From positions 3,286,001-3,350,000 of the forward strand of contig NZ_CP063813.1 of the NCBI RefSeq assembly GCF_015277815.1: a stretch of 64,000 nt of DNA, given 5' to 3'. How positions within the stretch are numbered: the first letter of the stretch is position 1; every line of letters begins with the position of its first letter. A program made the translations under genes and the position numbers. Below the pieces are notes generated by a model, which had not been told where the DNA came from, ran no database searches, and saw only the letters and a list, made by a program, of their open reading frames with translations. Of this stretch, positions 56,797 to 64,000 are shown piece after piece. The stretch is from Microbacterium atlanticum (GTDB taxonomy: Bacteria > Actinomycetota > Actinomycetes > Actinomycetales > Microbacteriaceae).

Positions 56797-58894
56797 CCGT
56801 GAACTTCCTCGTGATGCGGCGAACGTCCTCAAGCTCTGTCTCGAGTTGTTCGCGATTGTGTGGTGCCATCTTTCGGTCGCGTAGCTTCGCGACGAGGTCG
56901 CGTTCTTCGGCGATCCAGATCGGCGCGTGCTCCTCGGTGATGACGGAGTTACCGCAAGTGGTGGGCTGGCAGCGATTTGGCATGACGCCTCCTGCGGCTG
57001 CTTCGGCGGGCAGCCCCTTCAAGCACGCCGCCTGATCAGGGATGCCGAGGCAGTGGTTGACGGTTCCCCATCGGAGCGTGCTGAACCGGTCGCGGAGGAG
57101 AGTGCGCAGTGTGCGCTCGTCGCCGACTTTGACCTCGTTGCTTGAGACTGAGTCGGCCTTCTCGAGGTCATCTCGGAAGCGTTGGGCGCCTGCACCTGCG
57201 AGCCTCATCTCGTGGTCTTTCTGGGAAGACCAGGCGCCGACCAACCGTGACGCGACAGCTTCCTGGAGCTCATGCTCGAACTCCGCAGCCCACTCCGGCG
57301 TCTCGCTCGCGTACCCGGACGTCGTGCCGTTCGCAACGGCGCGTCGCGCAGCGTGCTTGAGCTGGATGCCGAGCGCAATCTCGCCGTCCGGCTGTTGCGC
57401 GGTGATCACAGCCATCGTCCGCCGGAACATGTGCGGAGCGAGATGAAACGCGGGGATCGGCTCAAGGCCGGCATCCGGCGATTGACCATTGAGTTGCGAG
57501 ATGAACTGTTTCAGCTCACTGTGACGATCGAACCGACCTGCACCATCCTCCGCTCGATGCTCACGACGAACGGAGCTGAAGACGTCGTCGCCAAGAGCAA
57601 CTCGTTCCGCGACAGCGATTGCCTGCGCAACAGGTTCGATGATCCACCAGTTGCGCCGCTGCATCCCGCGTCGCCCCTTCCGGAGCTGGGAAGTGACGGC
57701 GGGCGCGCCGTACGACGTGGTGAGCGCCCCCTTCTTGATGCTCAGCAGTTCCGAGTCGCGCATCATCGTGAGAGCCGCACAGAAGACGTAGCACGCGTTA
57801 CGGAGGAGCTTCAGTTGGACTCGGATCGTCGCCGGGTCGAATCCGTCGATCCACGGCCCGACGGATCCATCGGCGCGTTCGATAGCAGTCGCTTGCGTGG
57901 CGAGGCCGCCGGGAGCGGTCGAGAGCATGCCGGTGGCGATCGCATCGGTGATGTTCCGTCGTCGGCGGACGACGTCGGGACGATCAAGCTCCGCGAACAG
58001 TTGCTTGCTGTGCCCGTCGGACACGAGCAACGAAAGGAGCGTCCAGTGGATCTCTCCTTCACGGAATCTCCCGTACGTCATCCGGTGCAGGGGCACGCGA
58101 TTTCCTGGCGTTTCGATCCATCGCGCGAGGACTTCCTCAGGGCGCTGAACCTTCACGCGCTCGTTGTTGGGTCGGTCGAGAGCCGACCACTCTGCGCCAG
58201 CCGCAAAGATGTCGTGCGAGAACACGTCGATGTACTGCCAGCACGCACGCAGCAACGGCCACCAGACGTCCGGCGGGATGACCGGGGTGCTCAGCTCGGT
58301 GCTCGACTTCTGCCCGCTGAGCGCGATCGTCGTGATTTCGCCCCAAGGGCGGAACCGGAGCCCACCGCCGGTGAGGACTGCCGCATAGGTGTGAAGGTCA
58401 CGGAGTGCATCGACGGCCTGCCTCGTTCTGGAGCGGATCCCCATCGCCTTGATATCAGCGAGGAACCGGTCGAGGTGCACCTGATGGAGCTGTCGGAGTT
58501 GGATGTCAGGGAGGGTTTCCGCGTGCCAGGCGGCGAACCGCTTCAGGCCCTCGAGCTTGGAGCGGATCGTCTTTACGTGAGCGGGCGTTGCGCGTAGGTA
58601 GATCAGCTGACCGCGCAGCACGGGGTGTACCGGGTTGAGAAGGGCGATCGCGAGTTCGCGAGCGCGAAGGTTCCAGTCACCGCTGAACGAGGTGAACAAG
58701 AGGACCGCTGAGTGGCGCCCGGCAGCGGGGTTCCATCCCAACGCACCCAGATCCCAGCGATCCTCATCTCCGAACCGAGGGATGGGGTAGTCGTGTTCGA
58801 GACGGTGATCGGCGAGGACCGGCGTATCGCCTGCCCAGTGGTCGCTTGCGAACGGCTTCACCCGCTCCGCAGAGTACCCGCGTTCGACGCTCAT
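56789..58894 (-). CDS. Tyrosine recombinase, third of trio (701 residues)
   Basis: This large site-specific recombinase has catalytic-domain features in order: Arg in MMRDSELLSIKKGAL (~378), HxxR in APHMFRRTMAVI (~488), a downstream His in IQLKHAARRAVANG and a candidate nucleophile Tyr in TTSGYAS (~527). The C-terminal ~150 residues hold a Cys-rich stretch (CLGIPDQAACLKG ... NRCQPTTCGNS) that could bind zinc. Its ATG overlaps the stop of the middle recombinase as ATGA. At 701 residues it is much longer than a phage integrase, with a long N-terminal region for DNA binding or partner contact. Confidence 0.85.
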   Translation of the reverse strand: MSVERGYSAERVKPFASDHWAGDTPVLADHRLEHDYPIPRFGDEDRWDLGALGWNPAAGRHSAVLLFTSFSGDWNLRARELAIALLNPVHPVLRGQLIYLRATPAHVKTIRSKLEGLKRFAAWHAETLPDIQLRQLHQVHLDRFLADIKAMGIRSRTRQAVDALRDLHTYAAVLTGGGLRFRPWGEITTIALSGQKSSTELSTPVIPPDVWWPLLRACWQYIDVFSHDIFAAGAEWSALDRPNNERVKVQRPEEVLARWIETPGNRVPLHRMTYGRFREGEIHWTLLSLLVSDGHSKQLFAELDRPDVVRRRRNITDAIATGMLSTAPGGLATQATAIERADGSVGPWIDGFDPATIRVQLKLLRNACYVFCAALTMMRDSELLSIKKGALTTSYGAPAVTSQLRKGRRGMQRRNWWIIEPVAQAIAVAERVALGDDVFSSVRREHRAEDGAGRFDRHSELKQFISQLNGQSPDAGLEPIPAFHLAPHMFRRTMAVITAQQPDGEIALGIQLKHAARRAVANGTTSGYASETPEWAAEFEHELQEAVASRLVGAWSSQKDHEMRLAGAGAQRFRDDLEKADSVSSNEVKVGDERTLRTLLRDRFSTLRWGTVNHCLGIPDQAACLKGLPAEAAAGGVMPNRCQPTTCGNSVITEEHAPIWIAEERDLVAKLRDRKMAPHNREQLETELEDVRRITRKFTDA

Positions 58895-60705
58895 AGGTGG
58901 ACTCCTCTCTGGGGGAGGGGCAGGTGGACCGCGACGGTCTCGTGCGCAGTCCGCGCATTCTCGATCTCCGCCGGGGAGAACTCGCCGAGGATGCGCTCGA
59001 CGTTCACCAGCTGCTGGCCGTGGACGGCCGCGAACTGGGCTGGAGGCATCTCGTTCTCGTGACCGCGGAGAATCTCTCGGTACGCGAGGACTCGCGGGAG
59101 GTGGTCAGCGAACACGATGGCATTCGGGCACGCGAAGCACATCGATGGCCGATGCTCGCAGAGCCGCCCCGCCGGCGTGAACGGTGACTCGTATGGGGAC
59201 GTGCACTGAGTCACGTTCATTCCATGCTCTGTGGTGCTCGAGGCAAGCTCGGCTGCGGCGGCGGTACCCAGGTCACCCGCGACATCGTTGACCGTGCTGG
59301 CCGCGGCATGAACGAAGACTGGTCCGCGCACGCGATCAAACACCTGGTTCTGGGCCGCGTTGACTGCGTTGCCCGCCAGAACGTGCACAGTCGTCGACTG
59401 CGCATAGTGGCGTTGGTAGACGGCGATGCTGTGGTCGTCTCCAGCGGCGGCGTCCGCGCTACGGAGTACGGCTGCCCGAACGCTCTTCACTGTCTTGCGT
59501 AGGCGACGGGAGTCGTACGGCTTCGATATCTCAGGCGAGATCGACGTCAACAACGAAGTGAATGGATATCGAGAGAACGACTCTCGACGCGCGATGAGGT
59601 GCCTGGACGTGGTGCGCTGCACCGTGAGGAACAGGACATCTGCGTCCGCGACAGAGGCTTCCGTCGCTTCGGATCGAGCGAGTTCGGTGACGGCGATGAG
59701 GCGGAGGATGAGATCTCCTGCACGCCACCCCCTGTGGTCGTCTGCCGCGGTCAGTGCGCAGCGCACGGTCCGAGTCCTGTGCGCCCGCGCCTTGCGGAGC
59801 CGCACGCGAAGAACGCCGGTCGAGTGCTCGATGTCCGTCAATCGCACTCCTGACCATTCTTCCGGCGCCGCGCCGGTCTCCAACTGCAACAGCGAGCGAA
59901 ATGCGACGAGGTCTTCGCCGGTCGGGTAGAGGTAGGACAGCAGGCGGCGCGTGATTCGACCGGCATCAAGCTGGGTCACAGCTCGCTCGTCTGCAAAATC
60001 AGCGTCAAGGTCGTCAAGCACTCCCATAGCGCACGCCCCCAGGATGTCGCCCTCGATCGTGGTCTGAGGCCGGCGTCCGAGATGGCGAATGCCCCACAGC
60101 ACATCGGCGCTGCGCGTCCATCCTGTGAGCCGCGGGTCGACGCCGCTGGCGAGCAAACGACGGCCTGTTGCCAGACGAGTCTCCAACTCGCGGATTCGGG
60201 CGCGGCAGGCGTCGCGTATCGCGATGCGTTCCGCGTTCGAGAACTCGTCGAGTGGCGTGGACTCTCCGCCCTGGTGCAACACGCGTGCTTGCGCCCAGCG
60301 GAGGACTGCTTCGCTGATGGCACGACCGTTTGCTGCGTGGACTCGGATGAGAGCGCGTATCTGCCTGCCGTACCTATAGGGGATCGTGCTCTGGGGTGGG
60401 TAGGCGCCTGCCAACGCGGACTCCCAGACGTGCAGAGCATCGATCATCGCGTTGCCCGGCGACTCCAAACCCGCCGTTCGCGGTAAGGCATCAGGCAGGC
60501 CGAGCAGAAGGCTCATGAGGGCCCTGCGGTATTGGTAGGCGGTGCCGTCAGAGTGGCCCATAGCGCGCCGCATATCGATCAGTGCGTCCGCGAGCTCGGC
60601 GGCTAGGACGGGGTGCGCGAAGTCGAGCGGAGCCAGTGTTCCATCGAGGTTCGCCGTCGGCAGGACGAACAGCATTGGACGCGGGGCGAGATCGATGTCG
60701 GTCAC
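58891..60705 (-). CDS. Tyrosine-recombinase-like protein, middle of trio (TnpB-like, 604 residues)
   Basis: This 604-residue recombinase-like protein is close to the length of Tn554 TnpB. GTG 60705 overlaps the first recombinase stop as GTGA. The usual box I (TGxRxxE) is replaced by ETGAAPEEWSGVRL at ~273, so the first catalytic Arg is absent at its normal place. The second Arg region is present as DSRRLRKTV without the usual His, and a Tyr occurs in RHYAQSTTVH. A Cys cluster (GRLCEHRPSMCFACPN) ends the protein. The missing residues suggest a structural partner of the two complete recombinases, though a divergent active site is possible. Confidence 0.8.
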   Translation of the reverse strand: MTDIDLAPRPMLFVLPTANLDGTLAPLDFAHPVLAAELADALIDMRRAMGHSDGTAYQYRRALMSLLLGLPDALPRTAGLESPGNAMIDALHVWESALAGAYPPQSTIPYRYGRQIRALIRVHAANGRAISEAVLRWAQARVLHQGGESTPLDEFSNAERIAIRDACRARIRELETRLATGRRLLASGVDPRLTGWTRSADVLWGIRHLGRRPQTTIEGDILGACAMGVLDDLDADFADERAVTQLDAGRITRRLLSYLYPTGEDLVAFRSLLQLETGAAPEEWSGVRLTDIEHSTGVLRVRLRKARAHRTRTVRCALTAADDHRGWRAGDLILRLIAVTELARSEATEASVADADVLFLTVQRTTSRHLIARRESFSRYPFTSLLTSISPEISKPYDSRRLRKTVKSVRAAVLRSADAAAGDDHSIAVYQRHYAQSTTVHVLAGNAVNAAQNQVFDRVRGPVFVHAAASTVNDVAGDLGTAAAAELASSTTEHGMNVTQCTSPYESPFTPAGRLCEHRPSMCFACPNAIVFADHLPRVLAYREILRGHENEMPPAQFAAVHGQQLVNVERILGEFSPAEIENARTAHETVAVHLPLPQRGVHL

Positions 60706-62114
60706 GCGGCGTTCCGATCGGCGAGGACTGCGGCGGCGTAGGTCATGCCCTCGTCGCTCCAGCTCTCGAATACATCCTGAATGAGGGCATCCGTGTCCTC
60801 GATGTAGCGCAGGTAGACCATGGTCGTCGCAGGGTTCGAGTGACCCAGCAGCCGCTGAACTGTGAGTCGCGGGTTGATGGCGATGTGCTCGGAAAGCGTG
60901 GCCGGTCCGACGTTGCCGGCTCGTCGCTCCGTCTCGCGGGCCAGTGCCACTTCGGTAAGCGACTTCAGGAGCACCACAGCGAAGGTGTGGCGTAGATCGT
61001 GCGGAGTGATCCGTGTACGGCGACCGCCCATCTCGTCCTGAGCGAGCTCGAGAGTGCGCCGGCTCGCAGACTCGAACGTTGCGTGCCATTGCCTGCGGCT
61101 GATCGGCAAACCGCCTCGCCCTACAAAGAGGCCCAGTGCCTCCAGCCCCTGGTCCCCCTCGATGACAGCAATCCTTCGCAGGTGCGGAGGCAGCTGATGC
61201 AGCCGCCACCTCGATCGCCTCCCGTCAACCCGCCCTCGCACAAGGCCCGCCGACACATCGATCTCGTCCACGATGAACAGCTCGGTGCGACGCCGCCAGA
61301 GGGAGGCAGCAGACGCGCGGACGACTGCTCGGCGCTCCGTCTGCCGGTACAGATCGACGGCCCGGAGCGTCGTGAGGGGGACGTGGACGCGGCGACGCTT
61401 CTGATACTTGGCGCAGGCCTCGAGCAAGACGCTGGTGCCAGTGCTCGATGGTAGCGGGACTTCGGCGTCGAGCAGCGTGGAGAACTCACCGAGGCGCATC
61501 CCCGTCGTTACGGCCAACTGTGCGCCCGCTTTCGAGCGCAGGCTGGTTGTGCCCCGCCAGCTCTCGTCCAAGCCACCCGCGGCGGTTCGTCCGCCGAGAC
61601 CGACGTTGAGGAACGTGCGCCACTGCGCCTGCGTCAGCGGTCGAATGTCCGGCTCGCTCCTCCAACGAATCCGGAGCGGCGACGACCTTCCGATGGTGAT
61701 CCACGGTTCGCGCTGGATCTGTCCGATCTGAGTGAGTAGCTGATAGATCCCGCGGATCACAACCACATCGCGTTGCCACGTCGCCGGCGAGACTGGGCGC
61801 TCAGAGCCGCTCAGCCGCCACTCGCGGAACGCGACGATGTCGTCGCTCGACGCATGGATGACGTCGGTCTGTCGCGCGGCGAGGAACGAAGCGAACCGCC
61901 TGGCGTCGTATGCGTACGCGCGCAGCGTCGCCGGGTCTGTCGACGCTGCGACGATCCGGAAGTACGTCAACCACGGCTCAACCGGCCGCCACCGATCGTC
62001 AAGAAGGATCGGCAGTCCATCGGGTAACGATCGGGGGTGCGAATAGCTGTCTCGGGCGCGCTCGTCGAGGTCGGATGGGATAGCGAGCTGGTGGTCGACG
62101 AAACGAAGATGCAT
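60702..62114 (-). CDS. Tyrosine recombinase, first of trio (TnpA-like, 470 residues)
   Basis: This complete integrase-family protein has an N-terminal SAM-like DNA-binding domain (TLRAYAYDARRFASFLAARQ) and a catalytic domain with Arg in TTGMRLGEFSTLL, HxxR in TPHDLRHTFAVVLL, His in QRLLGHSNPATTMVYLRYIE (~425) and the nucleophile Tyr nine residues later (~434). All five classical residues are present. ATG 62114 with GGAG upstream lies only 57 bases inside the element's right end, where TnpA-type genes usually sit. It is the first gene of the transposition operon. Confidence 0.92.
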   Translation of the reverse strand: MHLRFVDHQLAIPSDLDERARDSYSHPRSLPDGLPILLDDRWRPVEPWLTYFRIVAASTDPATLRAYAYDARRFASFLAARQTDVIHASSDDIVAFREWRLSGSERPVSPATWQRDVVVIRGIYQLLTQIGQIQREPWITIGRSSPLRIRWRSEPDIRPLTQAQWRTFLNVGLGGRTAAGGLDESWRGTTSLRSKAGAQLAVTTGMRLGEFSTLLDAEVPLPSSTGTSVLLEACAKYQKRRRVHVPLTTLRAVDLYRQTERRAVVRASAASLWRRRTELFIVDEIDVSAGLVRGRVDGRRSRWRLHQLPPHLRRIAVIEGDQGLEALGLFVGRGGLPISRRQWHATFESASRRTLELAQDEMGGRRTRITPHDLRHTFAVVLLKSLTEVALARETERRAGNVGPATLSEHIAINPRLTVQRLLGHSNPATTMVYLRYIEDTDALIQDVFESWSDEGMTYAAAVLADRNAA

Positions 62115-62129
62115 CGTGCTCCGGGGTGC

Positions 62130-62171
62130 AGTCGGGTGGATGGTTGAGACACTGACTGAACGTACACATAA
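62130..62171. other. Right end of the element (terminal and subterminal repeats)
   Basis: AGTCGGGTG (62130-62138) and GAGACA (62146-62151) repeat the left-end sequence order. The last bases before CGGC read CGTACACATAA, which inverted gives TTATGTGTACG, similar to GTTTATGCGCA at the left end. The promoter of the recombinase operon must also lie here, since only 57 bases separate the first start codon from the end. Confidence 0.6.
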
Positions 62172-62175
62172 CGGC

Positions 62176-63070
62176 CGTCGGCACGGCGGGCTTCCTCGTG
62201 GCCGCCGAGGAGCACCTGCGCGCACATCATCCCGAGATCTGGACGGATGCCGCCACCCGAGCCCACTTCAACGGCCCGATGTTCACCGGATACGACTCGG
62301 ACGCCGCGATGGCCCGCATTGCGAGCATGAACATGCTGCTGCACGGGGTCGAGAACCCGACGATCGAGCGTGCGGACTCGCTGTCGGAAGGGCACCCGGG
62401 GCTCGACGAGTACACGCTCGTGCTCGCCAATCCGCCGTTCGCCGGGTCGCTCGACGACGAGACGGTCTCGAAGGACCTGCAGAAGGTCGTGAAGACACGC
62501 AAGACCGAGCTGCTCTTCGTGGTGCTCATGATCCGGATGCTGCGCAATGGCGGCCGCGCCGCGGTCATCGTTCCGGAGGGCGTGCTGTTCGGCTCGTCGA
62601 ACGCCCACAAGGCCGTGCGGAAGCTGCTGGTCGACGACCACAAGCTGGACGCCGTCATCAAGCTCCCCTCGGGAACCTTCAAGCCGTACACGGGTGTGTC
62701 GACGGCGATCCTGCTGTTCACGAAGACGTCGTCCGGCGGCACCGACAACGTGTGGTTCTACGACGTGCGTGCCGACGGCATGACGCTCGACGACAAGCGC
62801 ACGCCGATCGAGGCGAACGACCTCCCCGACGTGCTCGCTCGCTGGCGGAATCGGGATGCCGAGACCAGCCGTGCGCGGACCGACCAGAGCTTCTTCGTGC
62901 CGAAGCAGGAGATCGTCGACAACGGCTACGACTTGAGCCTCAACCGCTACAAGGAGATCGAGGTTGAAGAGGTCGAGCACCGGTCGCCCCTGGAGATCCT
63001 CGACGAACTCGACGCGCTCGAGGTCGAGATCCAGGACGGCCTGAAGCGGTTGCGGGAGTTGCTCGCGTGA
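62176..63070 (+). pseudogene. hsdM: hsdM, 3' fragment (catalytic part of the interrupted methyltransferase)
   Basis: From 62176 the frame reads VGTAGFLVAAEEHLRAHHPEIW, the rest of SAM motif I and the following helix. It continues with the catalytic motif NPPF (VLANPPFAGSLDD), IVPEGVLFGSS, LPSGTFKPYTGVSTAILLF and the acidic C-terminal helix (ELDALEVEIQDGLKRLREL). It joins the 5' fragment in frame. No start codon with a ribosome site precedes it; the GTG at 62198 is a Val codon inside the family sequence. Its TGA overlaps the hsdS GTG as GTGA, the normal operon coupling. Confidence 0.93.
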
Positions 63071-63422
63071 GGTGGGAGACCGTCCCCTTTGCCCAGGCCT
63101 TCACCGACGTCACGGCCAAGAGCCCACGAATTAAGCAAAGCGAGTTCGCTACGGCGGGGCGATTCCCCGTCCACGATCAAGGTGAACGAGATATCGCCGG
63201 GTTCTGGGACGATGCATCCGCTGCTACCAGAGTCGACCGCCCGGTCATCCTCTTCGGCGATCAGCCTTCCCCGTCCGTGTGCCCTCCTCGGAGCACACAG
63301 CGGACTTCCTCGGGAAGCTCGACAGCCTCCACAGCACGCGCGATCGGGCACTTGCAGGTTCTGCACAGCTCGACTCCCTCTTCGCGTCCCTCCAGCACCG
63401 CGCCTTCCGCGGCGAACTGTGA
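63067..63422 (+). pseudogene. hsdS: hsdS remnant (type I specificity subunit, internal deletion and frame change)
   Basis: GTG 63067 begins a specificity subunit (RWETVPFAQAFTDVTAK ... RDIAGFWDD ... RPVILFGD), the start of the first target-recognition domain. After about 65 residues the sequence leaves the family. In another frame, 63291-63422 encodes EHTADFLGKLDSLHS, then QLDSLFASLQHRAFRGEL, and a stop, which is the typical HsdS C-terminal end. A normal HsdS has ~400 residues, so most of both recognition domains is missing and the two ends are out of frame. It cannot specify a target. Confidence 0.82.
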
Positions 63423-63461
63423 GCCGGGCGGCCGCCCCCGAAGCGACGGCCGCCCACCGTC

Positions 63462-64000
63462 TCAGTAGCCCACAGCGGCGAGCCCGTGCTGGATCTCGGC
63501 GTCGGTGAAGCCCTCGTACGCGAGCTGGTCGTACAGGCCCTCCCTCGAGAACGACGTGAACTCGAGGTAGCTCGCCGCCTTCTCGGCCGCCTCCGCGTTC
63601 CAGTCGGCTCCGGCGTTGTCGGCGCCGAACGTCGCGTCCTCGGTCGAGAATCCCTCGTACTCGAGCTGGTCGATCAGGCCGACGCGCGAGAAGCCCGAGA
63701 AGTCGAGATAGGACTGCGCCTTGCGAATCGCGTTCTGCTGCGCGAGCGTGTACACCGGCGCAGGCGCCTCGGCGGTGACGAAGACCTCGGTGCCGGCATC
63801 CGCCTTGCGCCCCTCGCTCAGGGTCTGCGTGACCACCACCCAGTCCTCGCCGGTTCCCGCCGGCGTGGCCAGCACGAAGCCTGCGGCCTCGAGGGCGGCG
63901 CGCGCCTCGGCCACGGTGGCCCCCACCAGTCCGGGCACCTGGCTGCGGTCATCCACGGGCGCCGGCTTCTCCGCCGGCGCGACGTCTGCCTCCTCGACGA
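63462..64000 (-). CDS. Ltp-family host-cell-surface lipoprotein, N-terminus outside window
   Basis: The last 179 residues of a protein whose start lies beyond the window. A PASTA-like domain comes first (VPGLVGATVAEARAALEAAGF), then two copies of the Ltp-type helical repeat (AIRKAQSYLDFSGFSRVGLIDQLEYEG and AAEKAASYLEFTSFSREGLYDQLAYEG). Ltp proteins are surface lipoproteins; the founding member, from a Streptococcus phage, blocks DNA injection by infecting phages. Chromosomal copies are common in Actinobacteria and their function is mostly unknown. The signal peptide and lipobox cannot be seen here. Confidence 0.82.
   Translation of the reverse strand, partial: VEEADVAPAEKPAPVDDRSQVPGLVGATVAEARAALEAAGFVLATPAGTGEDWVVVTQTLSEGRKADAGTEVFVTAEAPAPVYTLAQQNAIRKAQSYLDFSGFSRVGLIDQLEYEGFSTEDATFGADNAGADWNAEAAEKAASYLEFTSFSREGLYDQLAYEGFTDAEIQHGLAAVGY

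Larger units (their letters stand above)
40726..62175. mobile_element. 21.4-kb Tn554-like element carrying a defence cargo, inserted in hsdM
   Basis: The element lies between two CGGC tetramers (40726-40729 and 62172-62175) in motif I of hsdM. Cutting it out with one CGGC restores GATCCGGCCGTCGGC, encoding DPAVG. CGGC may be a target duplication or the crossover core. The outer ends are imperfect inverted repeats (GTTTATGCGCA on the left; GTTATGTGTA read inward from the right). The nonamer AGTCGGGTG plus GAGACA recurs as a subterminal direct repeat (40741/40756 and 62130/62146). The right end carries three overlapping tyrosine-recombinase genes and a coiled-coil gene. The left two-thirds is cargo, mostly on the minus strand. 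Base composition in the OLD-like and methyltransferase genes is visibly less G/C-rich than in the flanks. Confidence 0.88.

Noticed and set aside
57272..58597. Plus-strand frame of 441 codons opposite the 701-residue recombinase
   Set aside because: No family pattern or ribosome site; the minus-strand gene has recombinase motifs and operon overlaps.
62198..63070. Independent methyltransferase starting at GTG 62198
   Set aside because: The GTG is the Val of GFLVAAEEHL in the HsdM family sequence, has no ribosome site, and family residues continue in frame upstream to 62176.

Overview
The window is about 70% G+C, with short intergenic gaps, frequent GTG starts and ATGA/GTGA overlaps. Its gene families (a DUF222/HNH protein, a pair of ~100-residue paralogues typical of Microbacteriaceae, a stand-alone cofE, a PutA-LysR pair) point to a Microbacteriaceae actinobacterium, most likely Microbacterium or a close relative. 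This assignment comes from family knowledge, not from a database search.

Layout. (1) 1-9787: arabinose-decorated plant polysaccharide use. It holds a secreted esterase, two LacI regulators, a GH51 arabinofuranosidase and a three-gene CUT1-type ABC importer. Matching TACAACGTYGTA operators lie before the esterase and before the importer operon. (2) 9812-14590: bifunctional PutA with a divergent LysR regulator. (3) 14650-19316: a membrane coiled-coil protein, then a bacteriophytochrome fused to a GGDEF domain and, nearby, a lone EAL phosphodiesterase, with two paralogous small proteins between and beside them. This looks like a light/c-di-GMP locus. (4) 19371-25978: a hotdog thioesterase, a DUF222/HNH protein, a GNAT acetyltransferase, cofE, and a DUF4097/response regulator/histidine kinase operon. 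(5) 26079-33639: the electron-transfer flavoprotein genes followed by a diheme cytochrome b with an unusual repeated proline-rich N-terminus, a MarR regulator, and acyl-CoA dehydrogenase, enoyl-CoA hydratase and 3-hydroxyisobutyrate dehydrogenase genes that fit valine/branched-chain acyl-CoA degradation. (6) 34180-39894: a 1,904-residue secreted amylase-pullulanase.

(7) 40140-63422 is the most striking part. A type I methyltransferase gene (hsdM) is cut at its SAM-binding motif I (DPA|VGTAGF) by a 21.4-kb element at 40726-62175. Removing the element and one copy of the flanking CGGC restores a 494-codon open frame. The element encodes three overlapping tyrosine recombinases and a small coiled-coil protein at its right end, in the arrangement of Tn554-like transposons. 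Its cargo is a co-directional putative defence operon: a small HTH protein, a SNF2 helicase with a C-terminal DUF3883-like domain, a DUF1156 DNA methyltransferase, a DUF499 ATPase, an OLD-like ATPase/TOPRIM nuclease, and an HNH nuclease start-stop-coupled to it. A metallophosphoesterase, two unknown genes, an XRE-type regulator and a NYN-domain nuclease complete the cargo. Downstream, hsdS is also broken by an internal deletion, so the resident restriction-modification system looks dead in two ways. (8) 63462-64000 is the C-terminal part of an Ltp-type lipoprotein that runs off the window.

No rRNA, tRNA or CRISPR array was recognised. All calls come from reading the sequence; no alignment or database search was run.
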